Positions 9,110 through 18,119 of a stretch of 64,000 nt of DNA are shown piece by piece (the first letter of the stretch is position 1; each line of letters starts with the position of its first letter). The notes below the pieces were generated by a model. That model was not told where the DNA came from. It made no database searches and saw only the letters and a list, made by a program, of their open reading frames with translations. A program made the translations under genes and the position numbers. This DNA is from Streptomyces albus subsp. albus. Its GTDB lineage: Bacteria; Actinomycetota; Actinomycetes; Streptomycetales; Streptomycetaceae. The DNA lies in the NCBI RefSeq assembly GCF_000725885.1, contig NZ_JODR01000019.1, forward strand, positions 1 to 64,000, written 5' to 3'.

Positions 9110-9418
9110 CTAGACCGCCATGCCGTAGACGATGGTGAAGAGGGTGCCGAGCGAGCCGATGATGAAGACTCCGGTGAGCCCGGCGACGATCAAACCTTTC
9201 CCCTGCTCGGCGCTGAAGGTGTCGCGCAGCGCGGTCGCGCCGATGCGCTGCTTGGCAGCGCCCCAGATGGCGATGCCGAGGCAGAGCAGGATGGCCACCG
9301 CCATGATGACCTCGATCATGACGCGCGCTTCGTGCCCGAGCGAGCCGAACGGCCCCCAGTCGGGCGCGATGCCGCCGATGATGGTGGTGATATCGCCTTT
9401 GTCAGCCGCCAAGAACAT
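9110..9418 (-). CDS. VirB2/TrbC-like small membrane protein
   Basis: 102 residues with two hydrophobic helices (about 33-54 and 76-98) separated by a short polar loop, the layout of VirB2/TrbC-type pilin subunits and their Gram-positive counterparts. The ATG at 9418 is chosen because the upstream in-frame sequence is Arg/His-rich low-quality coding. Cluster context supports a role in the secretion-like apparatus. No signal-peptidase site is obvious, so processing is uncertain. Confidence 0.65.
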   Translation of the reverse strand: MFLAADKGDITTIIGGIAPDWGPFGSLGHEARVMIEVIMAVAILLCLGIAIWGAAKQRIGATALRDTFSAEQGKGLIVAGLTGVFIIGSLGTLFTIVYGMAV

Positions 9419-9792
9419 GGTGAACTCACCGCCTAGTTTCAAGGTTTGTCTCTGACGGATTGTGCCATGGTCCGGTGACATCGGGGCTGTCGAGCTTGCC
9501 CGAAGTGGCCCCGCTTCGCGGTGCCTTGCCCGGCGGTGCCGAATCGATCCGTCGCGGGTGTGTGCGAGGCCCCTGGAGCTCAGCGCCGTCGGGTACCGCA
9601 TCGGCCGGTGGCACGTGCGCGCCCGTGCGCCCTTGACGCCGTGACAGGTCGCTGCGGCCGGCCCTGCGGGGCCGGTGATCACGGTGTTCACCCCCGCGCC
9701 GCTCGTCCGCCGTTCCGCTTCGGCGTCCGGGCTGGAATGATGTGGGGAGTTGCCGGGTGGTGAACGGGTGTCCCCTGGGGGAGGGTTGGGGC
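9419..9792. other. Divergent intergenic region between VirB2-like and VirB1-like genes
   Basis: About 370 bases separating the two divergent ends of the secretion-like cluster. It must hold both promoters, but no confident -10/-35 pair or operator was identified. Confidence 0.35.
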
Positions 9793-10773
9793 GTGCGCCG
9801 TAAGAAAGTGTGGCTGCTGGCGATCGGCGGCGGGCTGGGTGTGCTGTCCCTGTTCGTCGCGCTGCTCGTGGTGGGCACGTACGTGGCCGCCGCGGGGCTC
9901 TTCGGTGTCGGCGGCGGGGCGGTGAGCCTCGCCAAGGGTGCGGTACCGGCCGCCTACCAGCAGCTCATCGAGAAGTGGGGCAACAAGTGCAAGGCCCTCA
10001 ACCCCGCGGTGCTGGCCGCCCAGATCAACCAGGAGAGCGGCTGGAACCCCAAGGCGCGCAGCCCTGCGAACGCGCAGGGGATAGCGCAGTTCATCCCCGG
10101 GACCTGGGCCACCCACGGGGTCGACGCGAACGGTGACGGCCGAAAGGACGTACTGGACCCGGAGGACGCCATTCCGTCCGCCGCGATGTACGACTGCAAG
10201 CTGGCCAAGTACGTCAAGGACGCGCCGGGCAACGTCACCGACAACATGCTCGCGGCATACAACGCGGGACCGTACGCCGTGATCAAGTACGCGGGTGTGC
10301 CGCCGTACAGCGAGACGAAGAACTACGTGGCCACCATCCGGAAGATGGCGGAGAGCTTCACGGCGCCCACCGGCCGGCTCAACCCGACGAAGGCGGGTGC
10401 GGGGGCGATCAGCTTCGCGCAGAGCAAGCTGGGGACGCCGTATCTGTGGGGCGGCAACGGGACGCCGGAGCAGGGGGGCCGGTTCGACTGCTCGGGGCTG
10501 ACGAAGGCGGCGTACAGGACGGTCGGTGTCACGCTGCCGCGGGTGGCCAATGACCAGTACAACACCGGGCCGCACCCCAAGCGGAGCGAGCTGCTCCCCG
10601 GGGACCTGGTGTTCTTCGCCTCGGACCTGACCAATTCACGCAGCATCCACCACGTCGGCATCTATGTGGGCGGTGGCAAGATGATCAACGCCCCCTACAC
10701 GGGAGCCAAGATCCGGTACGACCCGATCGACACCCCGGACTACTTCGGGGCGACCCGGCCGAGCGCCAAGTGA
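9793..10773 (+). CDS. Membrane-anchored lytic transglycosylase with NlpC/P60 domain (VirB1-like)
   Basis: 326 residues. A signal anchor (about 5-35) precedes an SLT-type transglycosylase domain containing the catalytic Glu in QINQESGWN, the GIAQFIPGTW motif and AYNAGPY. A C-terminal NlpC/P60 peptidase has Cys in FDCSGLT and His in HHVGIYVG. The two domains cut glycan and peptide of peptidoglycan. Such bifunctional hydrolases are the VirB1 equivalents of Gram-positive type IV systems, and this one is divergent from the VirB2-like gene. A GTG start follows GGGGGAGGG. Confidence 0.88.
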   Translation: MRRKKVWLLAIGGGLGVLSLFVALLVVGTYVAAAGLFGVGGGAVSLAKGAVPAAYQQLIEKWGNKCKALNPAVLAAQINQESGWNPKARSPANAQGIAQFIPGTWATHGVDANGDGRKDVLDPEDAIPSAAMYDCKLAKYVKDAPGNVTDNMLAAYNAGPYAVIKYAGVPPYSETKNYVATIRKMAESFTAPTGRLNPTKAGAGAISFAQSKLGTPYLWGGNGTPEQGGRFDCSGLTKAAYRTVGVTLPRVANDQYNTGPHPKRSELLPGDLVFFASDLTNSRSIHHVGIYVGGGKMINAPYTGAKIRYDPIDTPDYFGATRPSAK

Positions 10774-10871
10774 GGGCGTGCCGTCCGTCACGTCCGGCGT
10801 GGGCGGTTGTGCGCACAGGGCAGGGATTGCGTCAACAATCCGTGAGGCACAGGCCCTGAGCTGCGTCTATG

Positions 10872-10930
10872 GGTCACCCTTGGGTAACGTCCTGGTGATC
10901 GTTCGGTAAGAACGGAACGGTTCACCTGCC
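10872..10930 (+). promoter_or_regulatory. Candidate PhoP operator array upstream of the PAP2 gene
   Basis: GGT recurs at 10872, 10883, 10894 and 10905, exactly 11 bases apart. The first unit, GGTCACCCTTG, closely fits the Streptomyces PHO-box unit; the others match only in part. A further GGTTCACCTGCC lies at 10919, out of phase. The array is about 110-165 bases before the phosphatase start and close to pit and pst. PhoP binding is inferred, not shown. Confidence 0.4.
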
Positions 10931-11036
10931 GCCGCGCGTTTTTGTCCGCGGAATGGAACTTCCGCACCGCGACCACGGGGGGTCGTCAGCGCAGATCCAG
11001 TGATGAGCAACAGCCGAAGTGAGGGGCCGCACCGCG

Positions 11037-11747
11037 ATGGCACTCTGGGACAACCCCGATGTCGAACTGCTCTACGACATCAACGGCCTGGCCAAGGACG
11101 CGCCCACCTGGGCCGACCGGACCATGGAGTACGTCGGGGAGTACGGCATCGCCGTCGGCCTCGTCGTACTGGGTCTGTGGGCCTGGTGGGGGGTGACCCG
11201 CAAGAGGGAGAGCCGGGAGGAAGCGCTCAGCGGCTTCGCCGGGCTCGTGTGGGCCCCGCTCGCCGCGCTGATCGCACTGGCCGTCAACATCCCCATCCGC
11301 GGTTTCGTGGAGCGGCCACGGCCCTTCCTCGACCACGACGGCGTCGAGGTCCTGGTCCAGGGCAAGACCGACTTCTCGTTCGTCAGTGACCACGCCACGC
11401 TGACCATGGCCATCGCGGTCGGCATCTTCATGGTGCAGCGCAAGCCGGGTCTCATCGCCATCGCCCTGGCCGTGCTGGAGGGCTTCTGCCGCGTATACAT
11501 GGGGGTGCACTACCCCACCGACGTGGTCGGTGGCCTGGCCCTGGGCACCGCTGTCGCCCTGCTGCTCGCCCCGGTCGCCATGTGGGCCCTCACCCCGCTG
11601 GTGCGGAAGCTGGCGGGCAACGCCCGGATCGAGTCCCTGCTGTGGGCCGGCGGTACGTCCGGTGCGGGGGGCGGTGCCCTCGTGGACGAGCCCGCCGGAC
11701 GGACGGCTGCGCCCCGCCGCGCCTCGGACCGCGATCTGGCGGCCTGA
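11037..11747 (+). CDS. PAP2-family membrane phosphatase
   Basis: 236 residues with about five membrane helices. The three PAP2 signatures are visible: RGFVERPRPF, the variant SFVSDHATL in place of PSGH, and CRVYMGVHYPTDVVGG. Members dephosphorylate lipid pyrophosphates such as undecaprenyl pyrophosphate at the outer face. The ATG at 11037 lies after a GAGGGG. An 11-bp-phased PhoP-like array upstream and nearby pit/pst genes suggest phosphate control. The C-terminal 40 residues are low-complexity. Confidence 0.88.
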   Translation: MALWDNPDVELLYDINGLAKDAPTWADRTMEYVGEYGIAVGLVVLGLWAWWGVTRKRESREEALSGFAGLVWAPLAALIALAVNIPIRGFVERPRPFLDHDGVEVLVQGKTDFSFVSDHATLTMAIAVGIFMVQRKPGLIAIALAVLEGFCRVYMGVHYPTDVVGGLALGTAVALLLAPVAMWALTPLVRKLAGNARIESLLWAGGTSGAGGGALVDEPAGRTAAPRRASDRDLAA

Positions 11748-11800
11748 CGACCGGCCCGGCCCCTGGGTGAGGGGGCCGTCGGCCCGTATGACGACCCTCG

Positions 11801-11831
11801 GCGCCCCCGTCGCATCACGCGGCGGGGGCGC
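11801..11831 (+). terminator. Stem-loop terminator after the PAP2 gene
   Basis: Two 13-base arms (11801-11813 and 11819-11831) pair with a single G.U, around a 5-base loop ATCAC, about 50 bases after the stop codon. No U-tract follows, as is usual in Streptomyces. Confidence 0.55.
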
Positions 11832-11903
11832 TGCCGTGTGGTGCGGCCGAACGGTGCGGCCTTCCCCGCACCTGTGTACGTCACCCGGCCCGGCGCCGGG
11901 GCC

Positions 11904-12104
11904 TCACATGCCCGGTGCGGTCCCCGCCTGCGGCGTTCCGTCCCGCAGGTGGGTGTCGGCGTCGGTGCGGGCGCGGTCACGGGCGCGGCGGGCGGGGCCG
12001 CGCCAGCCGCAGCTGCACGACGCGGAGCAGAAGGACCCCCGCTCGGTCAGCGAGATGTGGTGCGCGGTGGGAGGGTCCGGGTGTTCGGGGGCTCGCTCTC
12101 GCAC
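11904..12104 (-). CDS. Small Cys-rich conserved hypothetical protein
   Basis: 66 residues from a GTG. The centre reads HHISLTERGSFCSASCSCGW, with Cys-x3-Cys-x-Cys spacing, and is followed by an Arg-rich stretch and an acidic/His segment. This could be a half zinc-ribbon or metal-binding knuckle. I recognise the pattern as common in streptomycetes but assign no function. No clear ribosome site is present. Confidence 0.5.
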   Translation of the reverse strand: MRERAPEHPDPPTAHHISLTERGSFCSASCSCGWRGPARRARDRARTDADTHLRDGTPQAGTAPGM

Positions 12105-12224
12105 GTGACCACCGTACTCGGGCCGTGACGGGCGCCGACCGGGCCTCGTTGAACCGTCCGATCCGGACCGGCCCGCGACCGGTGCCGGCAACGACCGGAC
12201 ACGAGGGGTCGGCGGGAGATGACA

Positions 12225-13163
12225 GTGGGGCGGCTGTGGCGACGGTCGGGAGGCGGTGCGGCGACCGCTCCCCTGCTGGCGACCGCCCTGGGCGCGGCCC
12301 TCGTGGCACTCGCGCTGGCCGGCTGCTCGGGCGACGGTGCCGTGGCCACCGACGGCCTGCCGACGGCGGCCCGTGACGCGGGCCCGGGCCGGGCGGCCGT
12401 CGTGGCTGCGGCCCGGACACTGTCCCGCGCCGGGAGCGCACGGGTGCACACCGCCATGGAGATGTCCAGCGGCGCCACCCGCGTCACCATCGAGGGCCAC
12501 GGCGTCTTCGACCTGGCCCGCGGCACCGGCAGGCTGCGCGTCACCCTGCCGCCCGGCGCGGACGGGGCGCCGCCCGGGGAGCGCCGCCCGGTCACCGAGC
12601 TGCTCACGCCCGGTTCGCTCTACATGCGCAACCGGGCCGGGGTGCCCGCCGACAAGTGGGTACGGGTGGCGACGGCCGGCCTCCCCGACGGGAATCTGGT
12701 GACGGGCGGGGCCACCGACCCGCTGACTGCGGCACGGCTGCTGCGCGGGGCCCGCCGGACCGCTTTCGAGGGCACCGCCGAGCTGGACGGCGTCCGGGTG
12801 TGGCACTACAGCGGGGTGGTCGACATCGAGCGGGCCGCCGCCGGGGCCCCACGTCAGGCGCGGCGTCAGCTCCGTGCGGCGGAGAAAGGGTTCTCCGGGC
12901 GGACGGTCCCCTTCGACGCCTATCTCGACGGGCGGGGCCGGCTGCGGAAGGTCCAGCACCGGTTCGCCTTCACCACGGACGCGCGGGGCAACACCGTCGA
13001 GGCGACGGCCCCGGGCGGGCGGAACGGCAGCACGGGCGAGCCGACGCCCGAGGTGGACCTGACGGTCACCTCCACCACGACGCTGCACGACTTCGGCGCT
13101 CCCGTGCACCTCACCATGCCGGAGCCGGGGGACATCTGGGCGGGCACCATCGCCGTTCCCTAG
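12225..13163 (+). CDS. Putative LprG/LppX-type lipoprotein
   Basis: 312 residues. A signal peptide ends in the lipobox LALAGC (Cys about residue 34). The mature part is a single domain of about 250 residues with alternating strands like LolA/LppX folds that carry or scavenge lipids. GTG at 12225 has GGGAG 6 bases upstream; an ATG at 12219 is in the same frame but too close to that site. Function unassigned; located between the PAP2 and CsoR genes. Confidence 0.75.
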   Translation: MGRLWRRSGGGAATAPLLATALGAALVALALAGCSGDGAVATDGLPTAARDAGPGRAAVVAAARTLSRAGSARVHTAMEMSSGATRVTIEGHGVFDLARGTGRLRVTLPPGADGAPPGERRPVTELLTPGSLYMRNRAGVPADKWVRVATAGLPDGNLVTGGATDPLTAARLLRGARRTAFEGTAELDGVRVWHYSGVVDIERAAAGAPRQARRQLRAAEKGFSGRTVPFDAYLDGRGRLRKVQHRFAFTTDARGNTVEATAPGGRNGSTGEPTPEVDLTVTSTTTLHDFGAPVHLTMPEPGDIWAGTIAVP

Positions 13164-13307
13164 CCGGGGCGGCCGGAGATCGGTCCGGTAAATGGTTCGG
13201 AAGTGCCATGCGCGGACCGTGGGGCACTCCCTACGCTGGGAGGCCGGGCCCCCGGCCCAGCCGTGGCATTCCGCCCGGTGATCCGTGGAGCACGGGAGGT
13301 GATTCGT

Positions 13308-13538
13308 GTGCCTGTACGGAAGCGTGACGACAGGGGCGACGGCCGTGGGGGCCACCCCCGCGGGCGCTCACTGTTGCAGGATCACCAGGACCACGCAGCC
13401 CTCGCCGAGATCGAACTGTGCGGCGAACTGATGATCGCCGCCTCCGCGGCCGAGGGTCCGCTGACGCTGGCCCGTATCGACGAGGTCCTGCGCCACGCCG
13501 CGGCCGAACTGGACGACGTACCCGGCCCCCTCCGCTGA
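13308..13538 (+). CDS. Small hypothetical protein
   Basis: 76 residues from a GTG with an excellent GGGAGG ribosome site. The N-terminus is basic and Gly/Arg-rich; the remainder is helical (about residues 28-70), with the segment IELCGELMIAAS and a single Cys. No recognised domain. The conserved-looking helical part and good start favour a real gene. Confidence 0.5.
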   Translation: MPVRKRDDRGDGRGGHPRGRSLLQDHQDHAALAEIELCGELMIAASAAEGPLTLARIDEVLRHAAAELDDVPGPLR

Positions 13539-13912
13539 GGCGGCCGGTTCCGGGACGCGGAGCCGGTCCGCTCCCGGCCGCTGCGCCGGTCCGCGGCCGT
13601 CGGTCGGGGCCGTCAGCCAGGGCCGTCGGTCCGGCAACGCTTGCGGGCCCGCCACCCGGTCCGCTTCCCGACGTTGGTCCGGCCGGCTCCCGCCGTTGGT
13701 GCGGAACGCGTGCGCTCCCGTCAGGCCCGGAGCGCTTCCGGAGGCTGATCCGGCCGTCCCCGGCCCGCCCGCCGCTCCGGGCCGCTTCGATCCGGCCGCC
13801 TTGCGCCCGCCGGGCCCCGTCCCCTCCGCTGAAGCCGCCAGGCTGGGCCGGCCCCGACCACAGGGCGTGGCGGTGCGGACAACGGGAGTGCGGCCGTGCC
13901 GGCCGGTGGGGC
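13539..13912. other. GC-rich convergent spacer
   Basis: About 370 bases between the 3' ends of the small hypothetical gene and csoR. It consists of degenerate short GC-rich repeats (CGGTCCG, CCGGCC types) with no convincing gene. Confidence 0.4.
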
Positions 13913-14281
13913 TCAGGTGCGCAGGAGGCGGGCGATGGCCGCTGTGGCCTCCTCGACCTTGGCGTCCATCTCCGCGCCGCCGTCCTGTGCGGCGTGGGCG
14001 ACGCAGTGCCGCAGGTGTTCCTCCAGGAGCTGGAGGGCGAAGGACTGGAGAGCCTTGGTGGAGGCCGAGACCTGGGTGAGTATGTCGATGCAGTAGACGT
14101 CCTCGTCCACCATCCGCTGCAGGCCGCGGATCTGGCCCTCGATGCGGCGCAGTCGCTTGACGTGAGCGTCCTTGTTCTTGGTGTAGCCGTGCTCGCCCGT
14201 GGCCGCGTGTGCGGAGCAGCACTCGGAGGTGGCTTCGGCCACGGTGTTCGGTGTGTCCGGCGCGGTCTGCGGGGGCGTCAT
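13913..14281 (-). CDS. csoR: Copper-sensing repressor CsoR
   Basis: 122 residues, an all-helical CsoR/RcnR-family repressor. The copper ligands are in place: Cys64 (DVYCIDILTQ), His89 and Cys93 (EEHLRHCV), with the 25- and 4-residue spacing of S. lividans CsoR. The DNA-binding helix contains KRLRRIEGQIRGLQRM. An extra N-terminal CCSAH motif is present. In the apo form it should repress its targets, and Cu(I) should release it. The matching operator lies 56 bases upstream, so autoregulation is likely. No copZ or copA is adjacent, so it probably acts in trans. Confidence 0.92.
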   Translation of the reverse strand: MTPPQTAPDTPNTVAEATSECCSAHAATGEHGYTKNKDAHVKRLRRIEGQIRGLQRMVDEDVYCIDILTQVSASTKALQSFALQLLEEHLRHCVAHAAQDGGAEMDAKVEEATAAIARLLRT

Positions 14282-14336
14282 GCGGTCCTCCAGGTGGTGA
14301 CGAGGGGCGGTCGAAGGCCGTGACCCCGGGCCTCTG

Positions 14337-14353
14337 ATACCCCTACTGGGTAT
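14337..14353. promoter_or_regulatory. CsoR operator
   Basis: Perfect inverted repeat ATACCC-N5-GGGTAT between the divergent csoR and phoU-like genes, with the G-tract centre typical of CsoR-family operators. Confidence 0.75.
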
Positions 14354-14487
14354 ATGATACCGGACTTCTCGGAGCCCGCTTCAGGGCGCGGGCCTCCATG
14401 GGTGACACTGGGGGAGGCCGGTTCGCTGTGGCCGGATGATGCGCCTAGCATCAACGAGACCGTCATCGATGCATCCGAGGACCCCCA

Positions 14488-15108
14488 GTGCGCTTTCGTC
14501 TGACCCCCAGGGAGACGAGCTTCTACGACATGTTCGCGGCCTCCGCGGACAACATCGTGACCGGCTCCAAGCTCCTCATGGAACTGCTCGGGGCGGATTC
14601 CTCCGCGCGAACCGAGATCTCCGAACGGATGCGCGCGGCGGAGCACGCGGGTGACGACGCGACACACGCGATCTTCCACCAGCTCAACTCCTCCTTCATC
14701 ACCCCGTTCGACCGTGAGGACATCTACAACCTGGCGTCCTCCCTCGACGACATCATGGACTTCATGGAGGAGGCCGTCGACCTCGTCGTCCTCTACCAGA
14801 TCGAGGAGCTCCCCAAGGGGGTCGAGCAGCAGATCGAGGTGCTGTCGCGGGCGGCGGAGCTGACGGCCGAGGCCATGCCGAACCTGCGCACGATGGCCAA
14901 CCTCACCGAGTACTGGATCGAGGTCAACCGGCTGGAGAACCAGGCCGACCAGATCCACCGCAAGCTGCTGGCGCACCTGTTCAACGGCAAGTACGACGCC
15001 ATCGAGGTCATGAAGCTCAAGCAGGTCGTGGATGTGCTGGAGGAGGCCGCGGACGCGTTCGAGCACGTGGCCAACACCGTCGAGACCATCGCGGTCAAGG
15101 AGTCCTGA
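14488..15108 (+). CDS. Pit accessory protein (DUF47/PhoU-like)
   Basis: 206 residues, all-helical, DUF47 type. It starts at a GTG and carries MRFRLTPRETSFYDMF and DREDIYNLASSLDDIMDF, the Asp/Glu-rich metal-binding helices of PhoU-like proteins. These proteins are encoded directly before Pit transporters and are thought to modulate them. The gap to pit is 6 bases. This is distinct from the phoU of the phoU-phoRP locus. Confidence 0.9.
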   Translation: MRFRLTPRETSFYDMFAASADNIVTGSKLLMELLGADSSARTEISERMRAAEHAGDDATHAIFHQLNSSFITPFDREDIYNLASSLDDIMDFMEEAVDLVVLYQIEELPKGVEQQIEVLSRAAELTAEAMPNLRTMANLTEYWIEVNRLENQADQIHRKLLAHLFNGKYDAIEVMKLKQVVDVLEEAADAFEHVANTVETIAVKES

Positions 15109-15114
15109 ACTTCC

Positions 15115-16110
15115 GTGGACACCTTCGCGCTGATCGTGACCGTCGGTGTCGCGCTCTTCTTCACCTATACGAACGGCTTCCACGACTCGGCGAACGCCAT
15201 CGCGACGTCGGTCTCCACCCGGGCGCTCACCCCGCGCGCCGCACTGGCCATGGCCGCCGTGATGAACCTCGCGGGTGCCTTCCTGGGCAGCGGGGTCGCC
15301 AAGACGGTGAGCGAGGGGCTGATCGTGACCCCGCACGGCGAGGCGGGCATGGGCATCCTGTTCGCCGCGCTCGTGGGGGCCATCGCCTGGAACCTCATCA
15401 CCTGGTACTTCGGGCTCCCGTCGTCCTCCAGCCACGCGTTGTTCGGCGGCATGGTGGGCGCGGCGCTGGCCGGCGGCATCACCGTCTTCTGGTCCGGGGT
15501 GATCGAGAAGATCGTCCTGCCGATGTTCCTCTCGCCCATCATCGGCCTGGTCCTCGGCTACTTCGTGATGTGCGTCATCCTGTGGCTCTTCCGCAAGTCC
15601 AACCCGCACCGGGCGAAGCGGGGCTTCCGCATCGCGCAGACGGTCTCCGCGGCGGGGATGGCCCTGGGGCACGGTCTCCAGGACGCGCAGAAGACCATGG
15701 GTGTCGTGGTGATGGCGCTCACCATCGCGGACGTCCAGGAGCACAACGAGATCCCGGTGTGGGTCAAGATCGCCTGCGCCGCGATGCTGTCGCTGGGCAC
15801 CTACGCGGGCGGCTGGCGCATCATGCGGACCCTGGGCCGGCGGATCATCGAGCTGGACCCGCCGCAGGGTTTCGCGGCGGAGACGACCGCGGCGTCCGTG
15901 ATGTACACCGCGTCCTTCATGTTCCACGCGCCCATCTCGACCACGCATGTGATCACCTCGGCGATCATGGGTGTCGGTGCGACGAAGCGGGTCAGCGCGG
16001 TGCGGTGGGGCGTCGCCAAGAACATCATCGTGGGCTGGTTCATCACCATGCCCGCGGCGGCGGTCGTCGCGGCCGTCATCTACTGGGCGGTCAAGCTGGT
16101 CTTCGGCTGA
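15115..16110 (+). CDS. pit: Low-affinity inorganic phosphate transporter, Pit family
   Basis: 331 residues with about nine membrane helices. The duplicated PiT signatures are visible: TNGFHDSANAIATSVSTRAL near the N-terminus, and the C-terminal half containing FHAPISTTHVITSAIMG. It imports metal-phosphate with protons. GTG start, in an operon with the accessory protein. It ends just before a strong bidirectional terminator facing pstB. Position and partner match pitH1 of S. coelicolor. Confidence 0.93.
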   Translation: MDTFALIVTVGVALFFTYTNGFHDSANAIATSVSTRALTPRAALAMAAVMNLAGAFLGSGVAKTVSEGLIVTPHGEAGMGILFAALVGAIAWNLITWYFGLPSSSSHALFGGMVGAALAGGITVFWSGVIEKIVLPMFLSPIIGLVLGYFVMCVILWLFRKSNPHRAKRGFRIAQTVSAAGMALGHGLQDAQKTMGVVVMALTIADVQEHNEIPVWVKIACAAMLSLGTYAGGWRIMRTLGRRIIELDPPQGFAAETTAASVMYTASFMFHAPISTTHVITSAIMGVGATKRVSAVRWGVAKNIIVGWFITMPAAAVVAAVIYWAVKLVFG

Positions 16111-16135
16111 CGGCGCCCGTCTCTCCGCTTCCCTT

Positions 16136-16186
16136 CCGCTGCCCCGCCCTCCTCGGCGTCCCCGTACGAGGAGGGCGGGGCAGCGG
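16136..16186. terminator. Bidirectional terminator between pit and pstB
   Basis: Perfect 20-bp stem (16136-16155 with 16167-16186) around an 11-base loop, in the 146-base convergent gap. It should stop transcription from both sides. Confidence 0.85.
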
Positions 16187-16255
16187 TACGAGGAGCCCGC
16201 GGTGGCACCGCCATGCCGCACCGCGGGCAGTCTCGGGGCCGGACCCCTTGGGGGG

Positions 16256-17032
16256 TCAGCCGAAGCGGCCGGAGATGTAGTCCTCGGTGGCCTGCACCGA
16301 CGGGTTGGAGAAGATGCGCTCGGTGTCGTCGATCTCGACGAGCTTGCCGGGCGCGCCCACTTCGGCGAGGTTGAAGAAGGCGGTGCGGTCGGACACGCGT
16401 GCCGCCTGCTGCATGTTGTGGGTGACGATCACGATGGTGAACCGCGACTTGAGTTCCCCGATCAGGTCCTCGATGGCGAGGGTGGATATCGGGTCGAGCG
16501 CGGAGCAGGGCTCGTCCATCAGCAGCACCTGGGGTTCCACCGCGATGGCCCGGGCGATGCACAGCCGCTGCTGCTGGCCGCCGGACAGGCCGGAGCCGGG
16601 GCGGCCGAGCCGGTCCTTGACCTCGTTCCACAGGTTGGCGCCCTTGAGGGACCGTTCGACGATGTCGTCGAGTTCGCTCTTGCGGTGGTTGCCGTTGAGC
16701 CGCAGGCCGGCCGCGACGTTGTCGTAGATCGACATGGTCGGGAAGGGGTTGGGCCGCTGGAAGACCATGCCGATGGTGCGGCGGACGGAGACGGGGTCCA
16801 CGTCGCTGCCGTACAGGTCCTCGTCGTCCAGCATCACCTTGCCCTCGACGCGTCCGCCGGGGGTGACCTCGTGCATGCGGTTGAGGGTGCGCAGGAAGGT
16901 GGACTTGCCGCAGCCGGAGGGGCCGATGAAGGCGGTCACGGAGCGCGGCTCGATCGTCATGGAGATGTCGTCGATGGCGCGGAAGCCGCCGTAGTAGGCG
17001 GAGAGGCCGCTGACGTCGATGCGCTTGGCCAT
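16256..17032 (-). CDS. pstB: Phosphate ABC transporter ATP-binding protein PstB
   Basis: 258 residues. Walker A is GPSGCGKST, the signature [14 protein letters not shown], Walker [14 protein letters not shown], and the switch His is in VTHNMQQA. It hydrolyses ATP for high-affinity phosphate uptake with PstSCA. ATG at 17032 is preferred from family alignment; a GTG three codons earlier is possible. The pstA stop lies 14 bases upstream. Confidence 0.96.
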   Translation of the reverse strand: MAKRIDVSGLSAYYGGFRAIDDISMTIEPRSVTAFIGPSGCGKSTFLRTLNRMHEVTPGGRVEGKVMLDDEDLYGSDVDPVSVRRTIGMVFQRPNPFPTMSIYDNVAAGLRLNGNHRKSELDDIVERSLKGANLWNEVKDRLGRPGSGLSGGQQQRLCIARAIAVEPQVLLMDEPCSALDPISTLAIEDLIGELKSRFTIVIVTHNMQQAARVSDRTAFFNLAEVGAPGKLVEIDDTERIFSNPSVQATEDYISGRFG

Positions 17033-17045
17033 GGGAATCACTGCC

Positions 17046-18119
17046 TTAGTGCTTGGGGGCCTTCCAGCGGGCTATGCCGCGGGCGACCAGGTTGAGGATC
17101 ATGACGAAGGCGATCAGCACGAGGGCGGCGGCCCAGGCGCGGTCGTAGGACGGCTCGTTGCCGTTGGCCCACTGCTCGTAGACGTAGTAGGGCAGTGAGG
17201 ACTGAGCGCCCTCGAAGGGGTTGGCGTTGATCTGGGCGGAGCCGAAGACCAGCAGCAGGATCGGGGCCGACTCGCCGGCCACGCGGGCGACGGCCAGCAT
17301 GATGCCGGTGGTGATGCCGCCGACCGCGGTCGGCAGGACGACCTTGAGGATGGTCTTCCACTTCGGTACGCCCAGCGCCAGCGACGCCTCGCGCAGCTCG
17401 TTGGGGACGAGCTTGAGCATTTCCTCCGTCGAGCGGACGACGATCGGCATCATCAGGATCGCCAGCGCCATGGCGCCCGCGAACCCGGAGTAGCCGAAGT
17501 CGAGGATGATGATCCAGAACGAGAGGACGAAGAGCCCGGCCACGATGGAGGGGATGCCGGTCATGACGTCCACGAAGAAGGTGACGGCCTTGGCGAGCCG
17601 TCCGGTGCCGTACTCGACCAGGTAGATCGCGGTGAGCAGCCCGACCGGGGCGGCGATCAGGGTGGCGAGGGCGACCTGTTCGAGGGTGCCGATCAGTGCG
17701 TGGTAGATCCCGCCGCCGGCCTCCATGGTGATGACGCCGTTCATGGAGTGGCTGAGGAAGTAGCCGTCGAGGACCTTCACCCCGCGGGCGATCGTCTCCC
17801 AGATGAGGGAGGCCAGCGGGATGACGGCCAGCAGGAAGCTGACCCAGATGAAACTGGTGGCCAGCCGGTCCTTGGCCTGCCGGGCGCCTTCGACGGCGCC
17901 GGCCAGTACGGCGGTGAGGGCCACGTACAGCACGGCGGCGATCAGGCCCCACTGGATGCGGCTGTCGAGCCCGCCGATCAGGCCGATGCCGCAGCCGAGG
18001 GCGACGGCGAGGGCGGCCAGTCCGGCGGGGGCCCAGCGCGGCAGCCGGGGGCGGCGCAGTGTGGGGGTGGGGGCGGCGGCGTCACGGGGCGCGGCGTCGG
18101 CCATGACGGTCTGGCTCAT
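17046..18119 (-). CDS. pstA: Phosphate ABC transporter permease PstA
   Basis: 357 residues. An N-terminal cytoplasmic tail with two extra hydrophobic segments is followed by the six-helix permease core. The EAA-type loop for PstB contact is [16 protein letters not shown]. The start codon overlaps the pstC stop as ATGA. The N-terminal extension of about 70 residues is typical of actinobacterial PstA. Confidence 0.95.
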   Translation of the reverse strand: MSQTVMADAAPRDAAAPTPTLRRPRLPRWAPAGLAALAVALGCGIGLIGGLDSRIQWGLIAAVLYVALTAVLAGAVEGARQAKDRLATSFIWVSFLLAVIPLASLIWETIARGVKVLDGYFLSHSMNGVITMEAGGGIYHALIGTLEQVALATLIAAPVGLLTAIYLVEYGTGRLAKAVTFFVDVMTGIPSIVAGLFVLSFWIIILDFGYSGFAGAMALAILMMPIVVRSTEEMLKLVPNELREASLALGVPKWKTILKVVLPTAVGGITTGIMLAVARVAGESAPILLLVFGSAQINANPFEGAQSSLPYYVYEQWANGNEPSYDRAWAAALVLIAFVMILNLVARGIARWKAPKH

